A DNA stretch of 32,981 bases from CAYJXK01 sp964374115 (GTDB lineage: Bacteria; Patescibacteriota; Patescibacteriia; Magasanikbacterales; UBA922), in assembly GCA_964374115.1 (NCBI GenBank), contig CAYJXK010000007.1:1-32981 (forward strand), read 5' to 3'. Below, in pieces: positions 1 through 7,712 of the stretch (position 1 is the first letter of the stretch; every line of letters starts with the position of its first letter). The notes beneath the pieces were generated by a model. The model searched no databases, was not told the DNA's origin, and was given only the letters and a program-made list of their open reading frames with translations. Made by a program: the position numbers and the translations under genes.

Positions 1-109
1 CCCACAGCGCTCTCTACACGCCTGTTTTGCCCCTGAGCATTGGAGGCACAAAAAAAAGGAATCATGGCCATGCTTCATACAGCGGATACTGCATGGAAAT
101 TTGCTATGA
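1..109 (+). repeat. 109-base direct repeat, copy 1 (3' part of structured element)
   Basis: Bases 1-109 match 12438-12546 with a single difference (base 7, g here and a there), including an identical run of eight A. In the second copy this stretch is the 3' half of a longer foldable element, so copy 1 is probably the 3' half of a similar element whose 5' half lies before the window. No convincing reading frame crosses it. It contains a local CCATGC/GCATGG stem and the A-run followed by GGAATC, which in the other copy pairs with a T-run. Similarity stops at base 109, just before the palindrome that begins at 113. Confidence 0.9.
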
Positions 110-112
110 TTT

Positions 113-295
113 TACTGACTATTCGCACATAGGTTGATAGAGTAAAAATTTCAGATTTGGATGCAACGCGCCGCCATGGAGCCCGAAAAAACCGCAGATG
201 TATCAGTAGATACATTGAGGATTTTTTTGGGCGAATGGCAAGCGTTGCGCCAAATATGGAATTTTTGGCATTAAGCTATGTGCGAATAGTCAGTA
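113..295. repeat. 183-base nested palindrome with perfect 20-base terminal inverted repeats
   Basis: Bases 113-132 and 276-295 are perfect reverse complements (tactgactattcgcacatag and its complement). Inside, further helices stack in register: 144-160 with 250-266 (16 of 17 pair), 163-169 with 242-248, 173-177 with 235-239, 181-191 with 222-232, and a perfect 7-pair hairpin 198-204/209-215 with loop agta. Nearly the whole element folds on itself. Both ends carry TA outermost, so it could be a MITE-type element with a TA target duplication (Tc1/mariner/IS630 style). It could equally be a structured leader RNA of the glycosyltransferase gene that starts 20 bases downstream. No protein is credibly encoded. 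Confidence 0.85.
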
Positions 296-314
296 ATATG
301 CATTGGTCAGTTAT

Positions 315-1439
315 ATGCAACGTATTCTCATTTTTTCTACCGCGTATATTCCATGTATTGGCGGCGCGGAAATCGCTATCCAAGAAATCACGAAACGACT
401 CGCAGATTTTGAATTTGTTCTTGTGACAGCGAAACTCAAAAGAGAACTCACGGCTGAGGAACAGATCGAGAATGTCCGCGTTGTCCGCATAGGAAAAGGG
501 AGTGCCTTCGACAAGTACCATCTGATTCGAGATGGATATCGTGTTGCCAAACAGTATGGCCAGTTTGACATGGTATGGGGAGTCATGGCGAGCTATGCTG
601 GTTTTGCGGCCTTGCGATATAAAAAAAGGCATCCACAGGTTCCATTTTTATTGACACTCCAAGAAGGAGACAGCCGGGCGCATATTTACAAACACGTGTG
701 GTGGTGTTGGTGGTATTTTAAACAGATATTCCGAAGAGCAGATTATATTCAGGCAATCAGTACCTATTTGGCAGATTGGGCCAAAGAGATGGGAGCGACG
801 GGCGCTGTTGACGTTGTGCCGAATGGGGTCGAAGTGAATGATCAATTACCAATGACCAATGATCAAATAACAGTCAGAAAGAAACTTGGTATTGCCGACA
901 AAAGTCGAATGGTGGTCACTGTGTCTCGGTTGGTGAAAAAAAATGGCGTGGAAGATTTGGTTCGATCGTTTCAGTATCTCCCGGATGGTTATCATCTTTT
1001 AATCATTGGAATAGGAGAACTTGAAGCGCATCTGCGCGATGTTGTCATGGGTCTTTCACTTTCGAATCGTGTGCATTTCATAGGTCAGGTATCATATGAC
1101 GAGGTGCAAAAGTATCTTCGGGTCAGTGACGTGTTTTGTCGCCCGAGTTATTCAGAAGGACTTGGAAATGCGTTTCTCGAAGCCATGGCGGCTGGGGTTC
1201 CAGTGGTTGCGACTCGTGTGGGAGGGATTCCGGATTTTTTGAGAGACGGGGAGACAGGATGGTTTTGTCGTGTGGGCGATCCAAAAGATATTTCAGAAAA
1301 AATTCAATATGTGCTCGATTCAAAGAATACACGAGAGATTGACGACGTTGTTGATCGCGCATTCAGAATGGTGAAGGAACAATTTTCTTGGGAGAGCGTC
1401 TCAGAGCGGATACACAACTTGTTTGCACGTATGATATAG
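315..1439 (+). CDS. GT4-family glycosyltransferase
   Basis: A 374-residue GT-B fold glycosyltransferase of family GT4, expected to transfer a sugar from a nucleotide-sugar donor to a growing glycan at the inner face of the membrane. The N-terminal Rossmann half opens with QRILIFSTAYIP and the GGAE acceptor-side motif (residues 16-19). The C-terminal half has VTVSRLVKKNGVEDL near 197 and the donor-binding E-x7-E stretch SEGLGNAFLEAMAAGVPVVA around 280-300. I chose ATG 315 over TTG 303 because the family begins directly with the first beta strand; no strong ribosome site is visible. A Trp-rich patch (HVWWCWWYF) lies near residue 127. A small inter-domain insert (NDQLPMTNDQ) is encoded by a tandem 7-base repeat. 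The donor sugar cannot be told from sequence. Confidence 0.93.
   Translation: MQRILIFSTAYIPCIGGAEIAIQEITKRLADFEFVLVTAKLKRELTAEEQIENVRVVRIGKGSAFDKYHLIRDGYRVAKQYGQFDMVWGVMASYAGFAALRYKKRHPQVPFLLTLQEGDSRAHIYKHVWWCWWYFKQIFRRADYIQAISTYLADWAKEMGATGAVDVVPNGVEVNDQLPMTNDQITVRKKLGIADKSRMVVTVSRLVKKNGVEDLVRSFQYLPDGYHLLIIGIGELEAHLRDVVMGLSLSNRVHFIGQVSYDEVQKYLRVSDVFCRPSYSEGLGNAFLEAMAAGVPVVATRVGGIPDFLRDGETGWFCRVGDPKDISEKIQYVLDSKNTREIDDVVDRAFRMVKEQFSWESVSERIHNLFARMI
848..862 (+). repeat. Tandem heptamer (ccaatga x2) inside a GT gene
   Basis: Two adjacent ccaatga units (849-855 and 856-862), flanked on both sides by aatgatcaa, encode the repetitive LPMTNDQ segment in the linker between the two Rossmann domains of the GT4 enzyme. 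Such short heptamer repeats occur in some bacterial genomes, and this one keeps the reading frame open. Confidence 0.6.
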
Positions 1440-1461
1440 AACGCCTCTTTGAGAGGCAAAC
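1439..1461 (+). repeat. 3' half-copy of the intergenic structured element
   Basis: This 23-base stretch is identical at 22 of 23 positions to 14524-14546, the 3' end of the full element near 14379-14548. It contains a perfect hairpin, gcctct-ttg-agaggc, followed by aaac. It begins on the last base of the preceding stop codon and ends 16 bases before the next gene's ATG, the same spacing seen for the full copies. No matching 5' half exists, because the sequence upstream is coding. Confidence 0.8.
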
Positions 1462-1477
1462 CTGTAAGTTTTATGAT

Positions 1478-3640
1478 ATGAAGATTGTATTAGCAGCAGA
1501 TATTTTTCCGCCAGAATCTGGGGGGCCCGCGACATATGTTGTCGCGCTTGGGAATAAACTTGCTCAACCTGAATACGCGCATACAGTTCGGATCGTTTCT
1601 TTGAATCCAAATTCAGATCAGACAAAAGCACTCTGTCCTGTCTATACAGTTCGATCAAAACATAAGATGCTCCGATACCTGCACTACTTCTTTTTGCTCT
1701 TCAAGCATGGGAAAGATGCCGATGTTATCTATGCCATGGGGCCGGTGAATGCTGGATTTCCTGCGTATCTTGCGGCTCGGGTTCGCCGAAAGAGATGTGT
1801 CGTGAAGGTAGTGGGCGATTACGCATGGGAACAGTGGCAGAATCGGGGAAACCCATTTGTTTCTCTCGAAACATTTCAGACGATGTCTCTCACGGGCTCG
1901 ATCGCTCGGCTTCGAAATATTGAACGATGGGTATGCGGAAGGGCTGATCTTGTCATTGTTCCGAGTCAATACTTACGGCGTATCGTCATAGGATGGGGTG
2001 TGGAGAGCAACAACGTGCAGGTGATTTACAATGCGGTTGACGTGGCGTCTCCGAGTCCTGTCTCAAAACCAAAAGGAGAACAGTGGGTCGTCTCTGTCGG
2101 ACGATTGGTGCCGTGGAAAGGGATGGAAACTCTGATCGAAGTAATGCGTGGATTGATAGAAAAATATCCTCGCATTCGATTGAAAATTATTGGTGATGGA
2201 CCGGAATTCGCCAGTCTACAGTCAAAAGTCAAAAGTTTCAAGTTGGAGGATATAGTGGCGCTCCTTGGGTCTCTTTCTCGAGAAGAAACACTTGCATATA
2301 TGGTAGCCGCCGATGTTATCGTATTGAATAGCGCCTACGAAGGTTTGTCGCATGTGCTTCTCGAGGCATTGAGTTTGAGGCGTCCAGTTGTCGCAAGTCG
2401 GTGTGGCGGGAATCCAGAACTGATCACAGACGGGTGTAATGGATACCTTTTTTCATATAATGATATATACGCGATAGCCAAATCCATAGAGAAAATCATT
2501 GCGGGCGGGGCGTTTCATTCATCCGGGTTTGAAGAAGGGCGAGAAAAAGAATTTTCTTTGGAGACGATGTTTGCACGTACCATGGATGTATTGAGAGGAG
2601 AAAAGAATCATAGGGCAAGTATGCGATTGATGATCAGCCTCGATCATCGTATTCTTGACGCAACATCTGCTGTGGCAGAACGAATGAAACACTATGGAGA
2701 AGAACAGCCTCTTTTGATTTTTATTCCCAACAGAGAACCGAAAAAGGTGGAATTATCTCCCATGGCATCTGTGTACGCGTTTGGTGGAACATCGAAGATA
2801 CAGCAGTTTTTTCGTCTTGTTCAGATCGGGAGTCAAGCGGTCTCCAAAGGAGGAATCCGAGAGGTAACTACCCAAGACCCATTTTTTACTGGGCTCATAG
2901 GGTATAGTATTGCGCGGCGACACCACATTCCATGGGAAGTGCAGTTGCATGGTGATTTTTTTGGTTCAGCGTATTATCGAAAAAGTTCGTTCATGAATTT
3001 TTTTCGCTATGCTCTCGGTCGATTTCTTATTGGGAAGGCGGATCGTGTGAGAGTGGTCGGAGAGCGAGTGCGCCAGAGCGTTTTACATCTTGGAATACCG
3101 GATGAGAAGATCAAGGTCAGAGCAGTGTCAGTTGACGCGTCTACCATTGCATCGTATCACCCGCGTTTTTCTCTTCACGATCGGTATCCAAATTTTTCAC
3201 CCATTTTTTTGATACTCGGCCGACTTGACCCGGTAAAAAATATTGAATGGATTGTTGACGTGTTTCGTCGTGCGCAACAGGAGCAACCAAACGCGCTTCT
3301 TTTGATTGTGGGAGATGGTTCGGAACTTTCATGCCTCAAAAAATGTGTCCTTGCGCAAGGACTTGAGAATGCGGTACGATTTGAGATATGGACAACAGAT
3401 CCGTGGGGGTATCTCAAAGGAGCGGATTGCGTTCTTTTTCCGAGTCTTTCAGAAGGATATGGCTTAGTGGCAGTAGAAACGGTAGCCGCAGGCACCCCCC
3501 TTATCATAAATGATGTGGGAGTGGCAGGGTTTGAAGTGAAGGAAGGGGAGAAGGTGCGGATTATTCCCGTGGCGAAAAAACAAGAGTGGGTAGATGAAAT
3601 GAAAAAGACAGTATGTATTCATGATAGAATTGATCATTGA
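1478..3640 (+). CDS. Fused double GT4 glycosyltransferase (GT4-GT4)
   Basis: A 720-residue protein made of two complete GT4 glycosyltransferases in one uninterrupted frame. Domain 1 (about 1-370) starts MKIVLAADIFPPESGGPATYV, has VVSVGRLVPWKGMETLIE and the donor motif SAYEGLSHVLLEALSLRRPVV near 285-305. Domain 2 starts at Met382 (MRLMISLDHRILDATS), a typical GT4 beginning, and has FLILGRLDPVKNIEWIVDVF and SLSEGYGLVAVETVAAGTP near 656. Each half has its own nucleotide-binding region and E-x7-E pair, so both may be active and add two successive sugars. ATG 1478 is chosen over the upstream TTG 1388, which would add residues encoded inside the previous gene. A gtcaaaa tandem repeat (2221-2235) sits within domain 1. 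No stop or ribosome site separates the halves. Confidence 0.9.
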   Translation: MKIVLAADIFPPESGGPATYVVALGNKLAQPEYAHTVRIVSLNPNSDQTKALCPVYTVRSKHKMLRYLHYFFLLFKHGKDADVIYAMGPVNAGFPAYLAARVRRKRCVVKVVGDYAWEQWQNRGNPFVSLETFQTMSLTGSIARLRNIERWVCGRADLVIVPSQYLRRIVIGWGVESNNVQVIYNAVDVASPSPVSKPKGEQWVVSVGRLVPWKGMETLIEVMRGLIEKYPRIRLKIIGDGPEFASLQSKVKSFKLEDIVALLGSLSREETLAYMVAADVIVLNSAYEGLSHVLLEALSLRRPVVASRCGGNPELITDGCNGYLFSYNDIYAIAKSIEKIIAGGAFHSSGFEEGREKEFSLETMFARTMDVLRGEKNHRASMRLMISLDHRILDATSAVAERMKHYGEEQPLLIFIPNREPKKVELSPMASVYAFGGTSKIQQFFRLVQIGSQAVSKGGIREVTTQDPFFTGLIGYSIARRHHIPWEVQLHGDFFGSAYYRKSSFMNFFRYALGRFLIGKADRVRVVGERVRQSVLHLGIPDEKIKVRAVSVDASTIASYHPRFSLHDRYPNFSPIFLILGRLDPVKNIEWIVDVFRRAQQEQPNALLLIVGDGSELSCLKKCVLAQGLENAVRFEIWTTDPWGYLKGADCVLFPSLSEGYGLVAVETVAAGTPLIINDVGVAGFEVKEGEKVRIIPVAKKQEWVDEMKKTVCIHDRIDH
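2221..2235 (+). repeat. Tandem heptamer (gtcaaaa x2) inside a GT gene
   Basis: Two gtcaaaa units plus one extra base encode the SKVKS segment of GT4 domain 1. It is the second in-frame 7-base tandem repeat in consecutive glycosyltransferase genes; the unit differs from ccaatga at 849. Confidence 0.55.
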
Positions 3641-3651
3641 GCAAGCGATAT

Positions 3652-4572
3652 ATGTCCAAACGCGCGCTGATCACTGGCATTAATGGCTTTGTTGGCCCAT
3701 ACATGAAAAAAGAACTCAAGCGTCATGGCTACGATGTTGTTGGGCTTGGAAAAGGTGAGGGACGAGTAGAGGGGCCGTATCATGCGGTTGATATCACTGA
3801 TGAGTTGGCAGTATCATCGACACTGAACGATATACAGCCAGATGTGATTGTCCATCTGGCAGGAATCAGCTCGCCGCCGTTTGCGGAAAAGCACCCAGCG
3901 CTTACCTATGCCGTGAATGTGGGTGGAACAAAAAATGTGCTCGATGCGGCGCTGTCTCTTTCCGTCCCGCCCACGGTTCTCATTGTAAGCTCCAATCAAG
4001 TCTATGGAAATCCGAAGAAAATTCCGGTAGACGAAGCGTATCCGCTCGAAGGAATGGGTGTGTACGCGCAATCTCGGATCGAGCAAGAGCAACTGGTTGC
4101 ATCGTACACAGACCGTCTTCCAATTGTCATGACACGGAGTTTCAATCACACAGGTCCGGGGCAGACCGACACCTTCGTCGTTGCGAAGATTTTGAAACAA
4201 GTGATTGAAGTCCATCGTGGGATACGGTCACATCTTGAGATGGGCGATCCAACCGTCAGGCGTGATATCACAGATGTGCGCGATGTGGTCCGTGCGTATC
4301 GTCTTCTTATACAACGTCCTGCCAGTGGCGAAACCTATAATGTTTGTCATGGAAGTTCTATCGCATTGAACGATATCATTGCTCTTGGCTCCTCGTGTGT
4401 GGGGCGTGTGTCTGTACCGATTGTGGTCAATCCGGCGTTTGTCCGTAGAGGAGACCCGTCGGATATATATGGATCATTCGAGAAGATTCGAAATGCCACT
4501 GGGTGGGAGCCGATGATCCCGTATGAACAGATGATCCGTGATATTGTTGCCTTTTGGAAACATTGGGTTTAA
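3652..4572 (+). CDS. GDP-4-keto-6-deoxymannose reductase-like SDR (RMD-like)
   Basis: A 306-residue extended short-chain dehydrogenase. It shows the NAD(P) motif TGINGFVG (residues 8-15), the strand VIVHLAGISSP, SSNQVYG, and RSFNHTGPGQ, a stretch characteristic of RMD, which reduces GDP-4-dehydro-6-deoxy-D-mannose to GDP-D-rhamnose. The catalytic Tyr is present (Y138), but the usual Lys four residues later is Arg (Y-A-Q-S-R, R142), unusual for an active SDR. ATG 3652 is preferred over TTG 3637; it lies 11 bases after the previous stop. The dehydratase that would make its substrate could be the T-x-E-type SDR at 13439. A related GDP-6-deoxyheptose reductase (DmhB-like) role is also conceivable given the heptose genes in this island. 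The family is secure; the substrate is inference. Confidence 0.82.
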   Translation: MSKRALITGINGFVGPYMKKELKRHGYDVVGLGKGEGRVEGPYHAVDITDELAVSSTLNDIQPDVIVHLAGISSPPFAEKHPALTYAVNVGGTKNVLDAALSLSVPPTVLIVSSNQVYGNPKKIPVDEAYPLEGMGVYAQSRIEQEQLVASYTDRLPIVMTRSFNHTGPGQTDTFVVAKILKQVIEVHRGIRSHLEMGDPTVRRDITDVRDVVRAYRLLIQRPASGETYNVCHGSSIALNDIIALGSSCVGRVSVPIVVNPAFVRRGDPSDIYGSFEKIRNATGWEPMIPYEQMIRDIVAFWKHWV

Positions 4573-4599
4573 CACAATTAATCGGGCTTAACACAATTA
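4569..4599 (+). repeat. Two 12-base direct repeats before the asparagine-synthetase gene
   Basis: The sequence ttaacacaatta occurs at 4569-4580 and again at 4588-4599, a 19-base period. The first copy overlaps the previous stop codon and the second ends one base before ATG 4601. There is no Shine-Dalgarno sequence. The repeat may be a binding site or a local duplication that moved the start codon. Confidence 0.75.
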
Positions 4600-4600
4600 T

Positions 4601-6439
4601 ATGTGCGGCATCAACGGGTTTACATTTCCCAATCCACAATTAATTCACGCGATGAATGAACGAGTCGCTCACCGTGGACCGGATGGAGAAGGCGTCTATG
4701 TCGATGAGTTGATCAGTCTCGGTCAGGGGCGTCTTGCGATACTTGATTTATCGGATCGGGCGAAGCAGCCGATGGGGAATAATGATGAGAGTGTGTGGCT
4801 CGTCTACAATGGAGAGCTATATAATTTTCGGGATCTTCGCACAGAGTTGGAACAAAAAGGATTTCATTTTCGCTCATCTGGTGACACAGAAGTGGTGCTT
4901 CGCGCGTATGAAGCATACGGCACCGAGTGCTTTTCTCGATTCAATGGCATGTTTGCTTTGGCAATCTGGGATAAAAAGAAAGAAACACTCATCCTTGCGC
5001 GTGATCGGATTGGTATCAAACCACTCTATTATTTTTTCGATGGCGCGCGATTGATTTTTTCTTCTGAAATAAAATCGATCCTTGCGCATCCGATTGATGG
5101 TCGTGTCGACTGGGACGCATGGAATCTCTATTTTCGATTGCTCTATGTGCCAGCGCCTCGGACGATGTTTCAAGGGATTTCCAAACTTCGACCCGGTTCG
5201 TTTCTTGTTTGGCGAACAGGCGAGCCGATTCACACGCAATTGTATTGGGAGCCAGTTGTTTCCCGAACCACGCTCTCAAGAGCAGAGGCAGAAGAACAAC
5301 TTCGTTTTCTTCTTCGTGATGCGCTCAGGCGTCAGCTTGTGTCCGATCGTCCGGTGGGAGTATTCTTGAGCGGCGGTATTGATTCGACCATTGTGACCGC
5401 GCTTGCGAGTGAGGCAATGACAAGTAAGATTAAGACTTTTTCTATCGCGTTCGATGAGCCGGATCCAAAGTTTCAGGCCGATGCCGCGCTCGCGAAACAA
5501 ACGAGTGCGATCTTCGAGACCGATCATCATGAAGTAGTGATGACCGGAGACGATTGTCTGCGGGTTCTCCATGACGTGGTTTATCACATGGATGAGCCAA
5601 TCGCGAATACCACGCAAGCCGCGACATATCTGCTGTCTGAATTTACGCGTCGGGAGGTTGTAGTCGGACTTGGCGGCGATGGCGGGGATGAATTGTTTGG
5701 GGGATATCCGCGGTATCGGTATAGCCAATGGATCAGTCGCTATCAGCACACCCCTTTGGCTTTGCGCTCTCGGGTTGCCTCTTTGTCTGCCATGCTGGGG
5801 CTCCCGGTTGCGCGTTTTTTTCAAAAAGCAACTTTCGACGATCCTACGGATCGGTATCTATCCTTTATGGCGCAAAAAGAGCAGGTGCTCAGCTCTTTTC
5901 TTTCGGCAGAGTACAATGATCCGCTGATCACGGCATCAGAATTTCGTGAGACGTATTTTCGAAATATCTCAGATGATTTTGAGAAGGATTTCATGCGAGT
6001 TGATTTACAAACATGGCTTGCCGAAGAATCACTGATGCGTTCAGATAAAATGTCTATGGCCTTTGGACTCGAGCAACGAGTACCGTTTTTGGATCACAGA
6101 ATCGTGGAACTCGCATTGTCATTTCCAACATCTTGGAACATACACAGGGGAGAAGGGAAATATATTTTGAAGCAGGCGATGAAAGCATATCTGCCTGCCC
6201 ATGTTCTCGGTCAGCCAAAACGCGGATGGTTTTCGCCAACTGCCAAATGGCTGCGCGGGCCGCTTCGAGAGCTGACGTATGAAGTATTGTCGCCGTCATA
6301 TATGGGAGAGACCGCGTCATTCTTTCAATTTGACACGATTCGGCGTATGATTGATGATCATATGGCAGGAAGAGCCTATCATTTGAACACGATATGGGCG
6401 GTTCTCATGTTCCAGATGTGGTATCGGCGGTTTTTATGA
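4601..6439 (+). CDS. asnB: Glutamine-hydrolysing asparagine synthetase-like amidotransferase
   Basis: A 612-residue, full-length class II glutamine amidotransferase fused to an ATP-dependent synthetase. Cys2 (MCGINGF) is the nucleophile that releases ammonia from glutamine; RVAHRGPDGEG, YNGELYNFRDL and SGDTEVVLRAYE complete the N-terminal Ntn domain (about 1-190). The synthetase half carries the pyrophosphate-binding SGGIDS loop (257-262), GLGGDGGDELFGGYPRY, and RSDKMSMAFGLEQRVPFLD near the C-terminus. In the family it makes asparagine from aspartate, glutamine and ATP. In polysaccharide clusters homologues are often thought to amidate uronic-acid sugars, and the dehydrogenase homologue at 22455 makes that plausible here, but true asparagine synthesis cannot be excluded. 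Start is fixed by the Cys2 requirement. Confidence 0.93.
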   Translation: MCGINGFTFPNPQLIHAMNERVAHRGPDGEGVYVDELISLGQGRLAILDLSDRAKQPMGNNDESVWLVYNGELYNFRDLRTELEQKGFHFRSSGDTEVVLRAYEAYGTECFSRFNGMFALAIWDKKKETLILARDRIGIKPLYYFFDGARLIFSSEIKSILAHPIDGRVDWDAWNLYFRLLYVPAPRTMFQGISKLRPGSFLVWRTGEPIHTQLYWEPVVSRTTLSRAEAEEQLRFLLRDALRRQLVSDRPVGVFLSGGIDSTIVTALASEAMTSKIKTFSIAFDEPDPKFQADAALAKQTSAIFETDHHEVVMTGDDCLRVLHDVVYHMDEPIANTTQAATYLLSEFTRREVVVGLGGDGGDELFGGYPRYRYSQWISRYQHTPLALRSRVASLSAMLGLPVARFFQKATFDDPTDRYLSFMAQKEQVLSSFLSAEYNDPLITASEFRETYFRNISDDFEKDFMRVDLQTWLAEESLMRSDKMSMAFGLEQRVPFLDHRIVELALSFPTSWNIHRGEGKYILKQAMKAYLPAHVLGQPKRGWFSPTAKWLRGPLRELTYEVLSPSYMGETASFFQFDTIRRMIDDHMAGRAYHLNTIWAVLMFQMWYRRFL

Positions 6440-6493
6440 CAAGAAATTTCACGTTTGTCCGTCAGGATAAACGCGGGATCCCTCAGGACATCT

Positions 6494-7708
6494 ATGACTT
6501 TACACAAAAAAAAAATTCTTATTGTCACGCCTCGATTTCCGTATCCAGACGCTGGAGCCTGCGAGCAGGATCGGGCAGAGGGATTTCGTCAGCTCAAACG
6601 ATTTGGATGCGACATTCGGGTCATTGGCAAGGCATTTGACTGGCAGGATGCTCGGCACATACGCGAGGTATGGGAAAAAGAGGATGTGCCAGTCACACTT
6701 GTTCCCTATGTCTATACCGCGGAGTCAGACAACGTTCTCCGATGGAAAAAAAATATATTTGTTTTGACACATCCATGGTACGCGGATGGATCGGTTCTCG
6801 AATATACAGAGCCAAAAATGCGAAACATTTTTCGGAATGAGCTCGATACGTTTCATCCTGATCTCGTGTGGTTTGACTATACGTATTTGTGGCCGTTGTA
6901 TCGCTTCGTGGCATCTCGCCACATCCCGATTGTGGTTCGCTCGATTAATTTTGAGGCAAAACATTTTTTGGAAGAAGATGGGCGGACACTTCTCAATTAT
7001 ATAAAGTATCTCCCAAAATATCGCACAGAAATCATCTCCGCTCGGCGAGCCGATTTGCTTTTTTCTATTACGCCATACGAAGAGCGACTCTATGAATCTA
7101 TCGGAGTTCGGCATGTGGCAAATTTGCCATTACGCGGGATTGCAAAGACACTCGGGACGCACACGCCAAAGGAAACGGATCAATTGCATGTCTATTTTTC
7201 TGGATCCACATACAATGTTTTTCACAATCGCAAAGCGCTGGAATTTATTCTAAAAGATATCGCGCCAAAAATTTTCAAAAAACATGGAGATCGATTTTTG
7301 TTTCATATTACCGGATCCAAATTTCCCGATGATCTTACCGTGTATATTCGGGATAATGTGCTGTTTGAAGGATTTGTGGATGATCTCACCGCGTTCACGA
7401 AGGGAATGGATATTGCTCTTGTTCCATCATTGTACGGCGCGGGTATGCAACAGAAAATCTTCGAGCCGCTGGCGCGTGGATTCCCAACCATCACGCATGA
7501 ACGCGGACTGGCGGAGTATGATTTTGTTCCCGGAGAAGATGTATTGGTTGCGCATACGGCAGAGGAATTTCTCATAGCCCTCGAATCGCTTCAGTCAGTT
7601 GATGTTCGTCTTCGGCTTTCCGATCGTGCGAAGAAAAAAGGGGAAGCGCAGTTTAGTCAGAATGTGGTGGATGGAATTGTGAAGGAAGCGTTGGAACAAT
7701 TGATTTGA
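6494..7708 (+). CDS. GT4-like glycosyltransferase
   Basis: A 404-residue GT-B type protein. It starts MTLHKKKILIVTPRFPYPDAGACEQDR, the first strand and loop of GT4-like enzymes. The C-terminal half has LHVYFSGSTYNVFHNRKALEFIL, FEGFVDDLTAFTKGMDIALVPSLYGAG and KIFEPLARGFPTITHERGL, where the acidic pair of the donor site is reduced to a single Glu in KIFEPLA. ATG 6494 is preceded by AGGA with suitable spacing, so it is chosen over TTG 6455. Codons 5-8 lie on a run of ten A (6506-6515), a possible slippage site. It follows the amidotransferase by 54 bases and precedes the next GT by 4 bases, so the three are probably cotranscribed. Confidence 0.85.
   Translation: MTLHKKKILIVTPRFPYPDAGACEQDRAEGFRQLKRFGCDIRVIGKAFDWQDARHIREVWEKEDVPVTLVPYVYTAESDNVLRWKKNIFVLTHPWYADGSVLEYTEPKMRNIFRNELDTFHPDLVWFDYTYLWPLYRFVASRHIPIVVRSINFEAKHFLEEDGRTLLNYIKYLPKYRTEIISARRADLLFSITPYEERLYESIGVRHVANLPLRGIAKTLGTHTPKETDQLHVYFSGSTYNVFHNRKALEFILKDIAPKIFKKHGDRFLFHITGSKFPDDLTVYIRDNVLFEGFVDDLTAFTKGMDIALVPSLYGAGMQQKIFEPLARGFPTITHERGLAEYDFVPGEDVLVAHTAEEFLIALESLQSVDVRLRLSDRAKKKGEAQFSQNVVDGIVKEALEQLI
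6506..6515 (+). repeat. A10 homopolymer at the 5' end of a GT gene
   Basis: Ten consecutive A span codons 5-8 (HKKKI) of the glycosyltransferase gene. Mononucleotide runs this early in surface-glycan genes are classic phase-variation or transcriptional-slippage positions; a one-base change would truncate the protein at once. Confidence 0.6.
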
Positions 7709-7712
7709 TAGT

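Noticed and set aside
157..426. 89-residue open frame in the first gap
   Set aside because: It crosses the nested palindrome and the start of the GT gene in another frame, has low-complexity content and no ribosome site.
5276..5824. 182-residue open frame antisense to the asparagine synthetase
   Set aside because: It is a shadow of a strongly supported gene with no recognisable domain.
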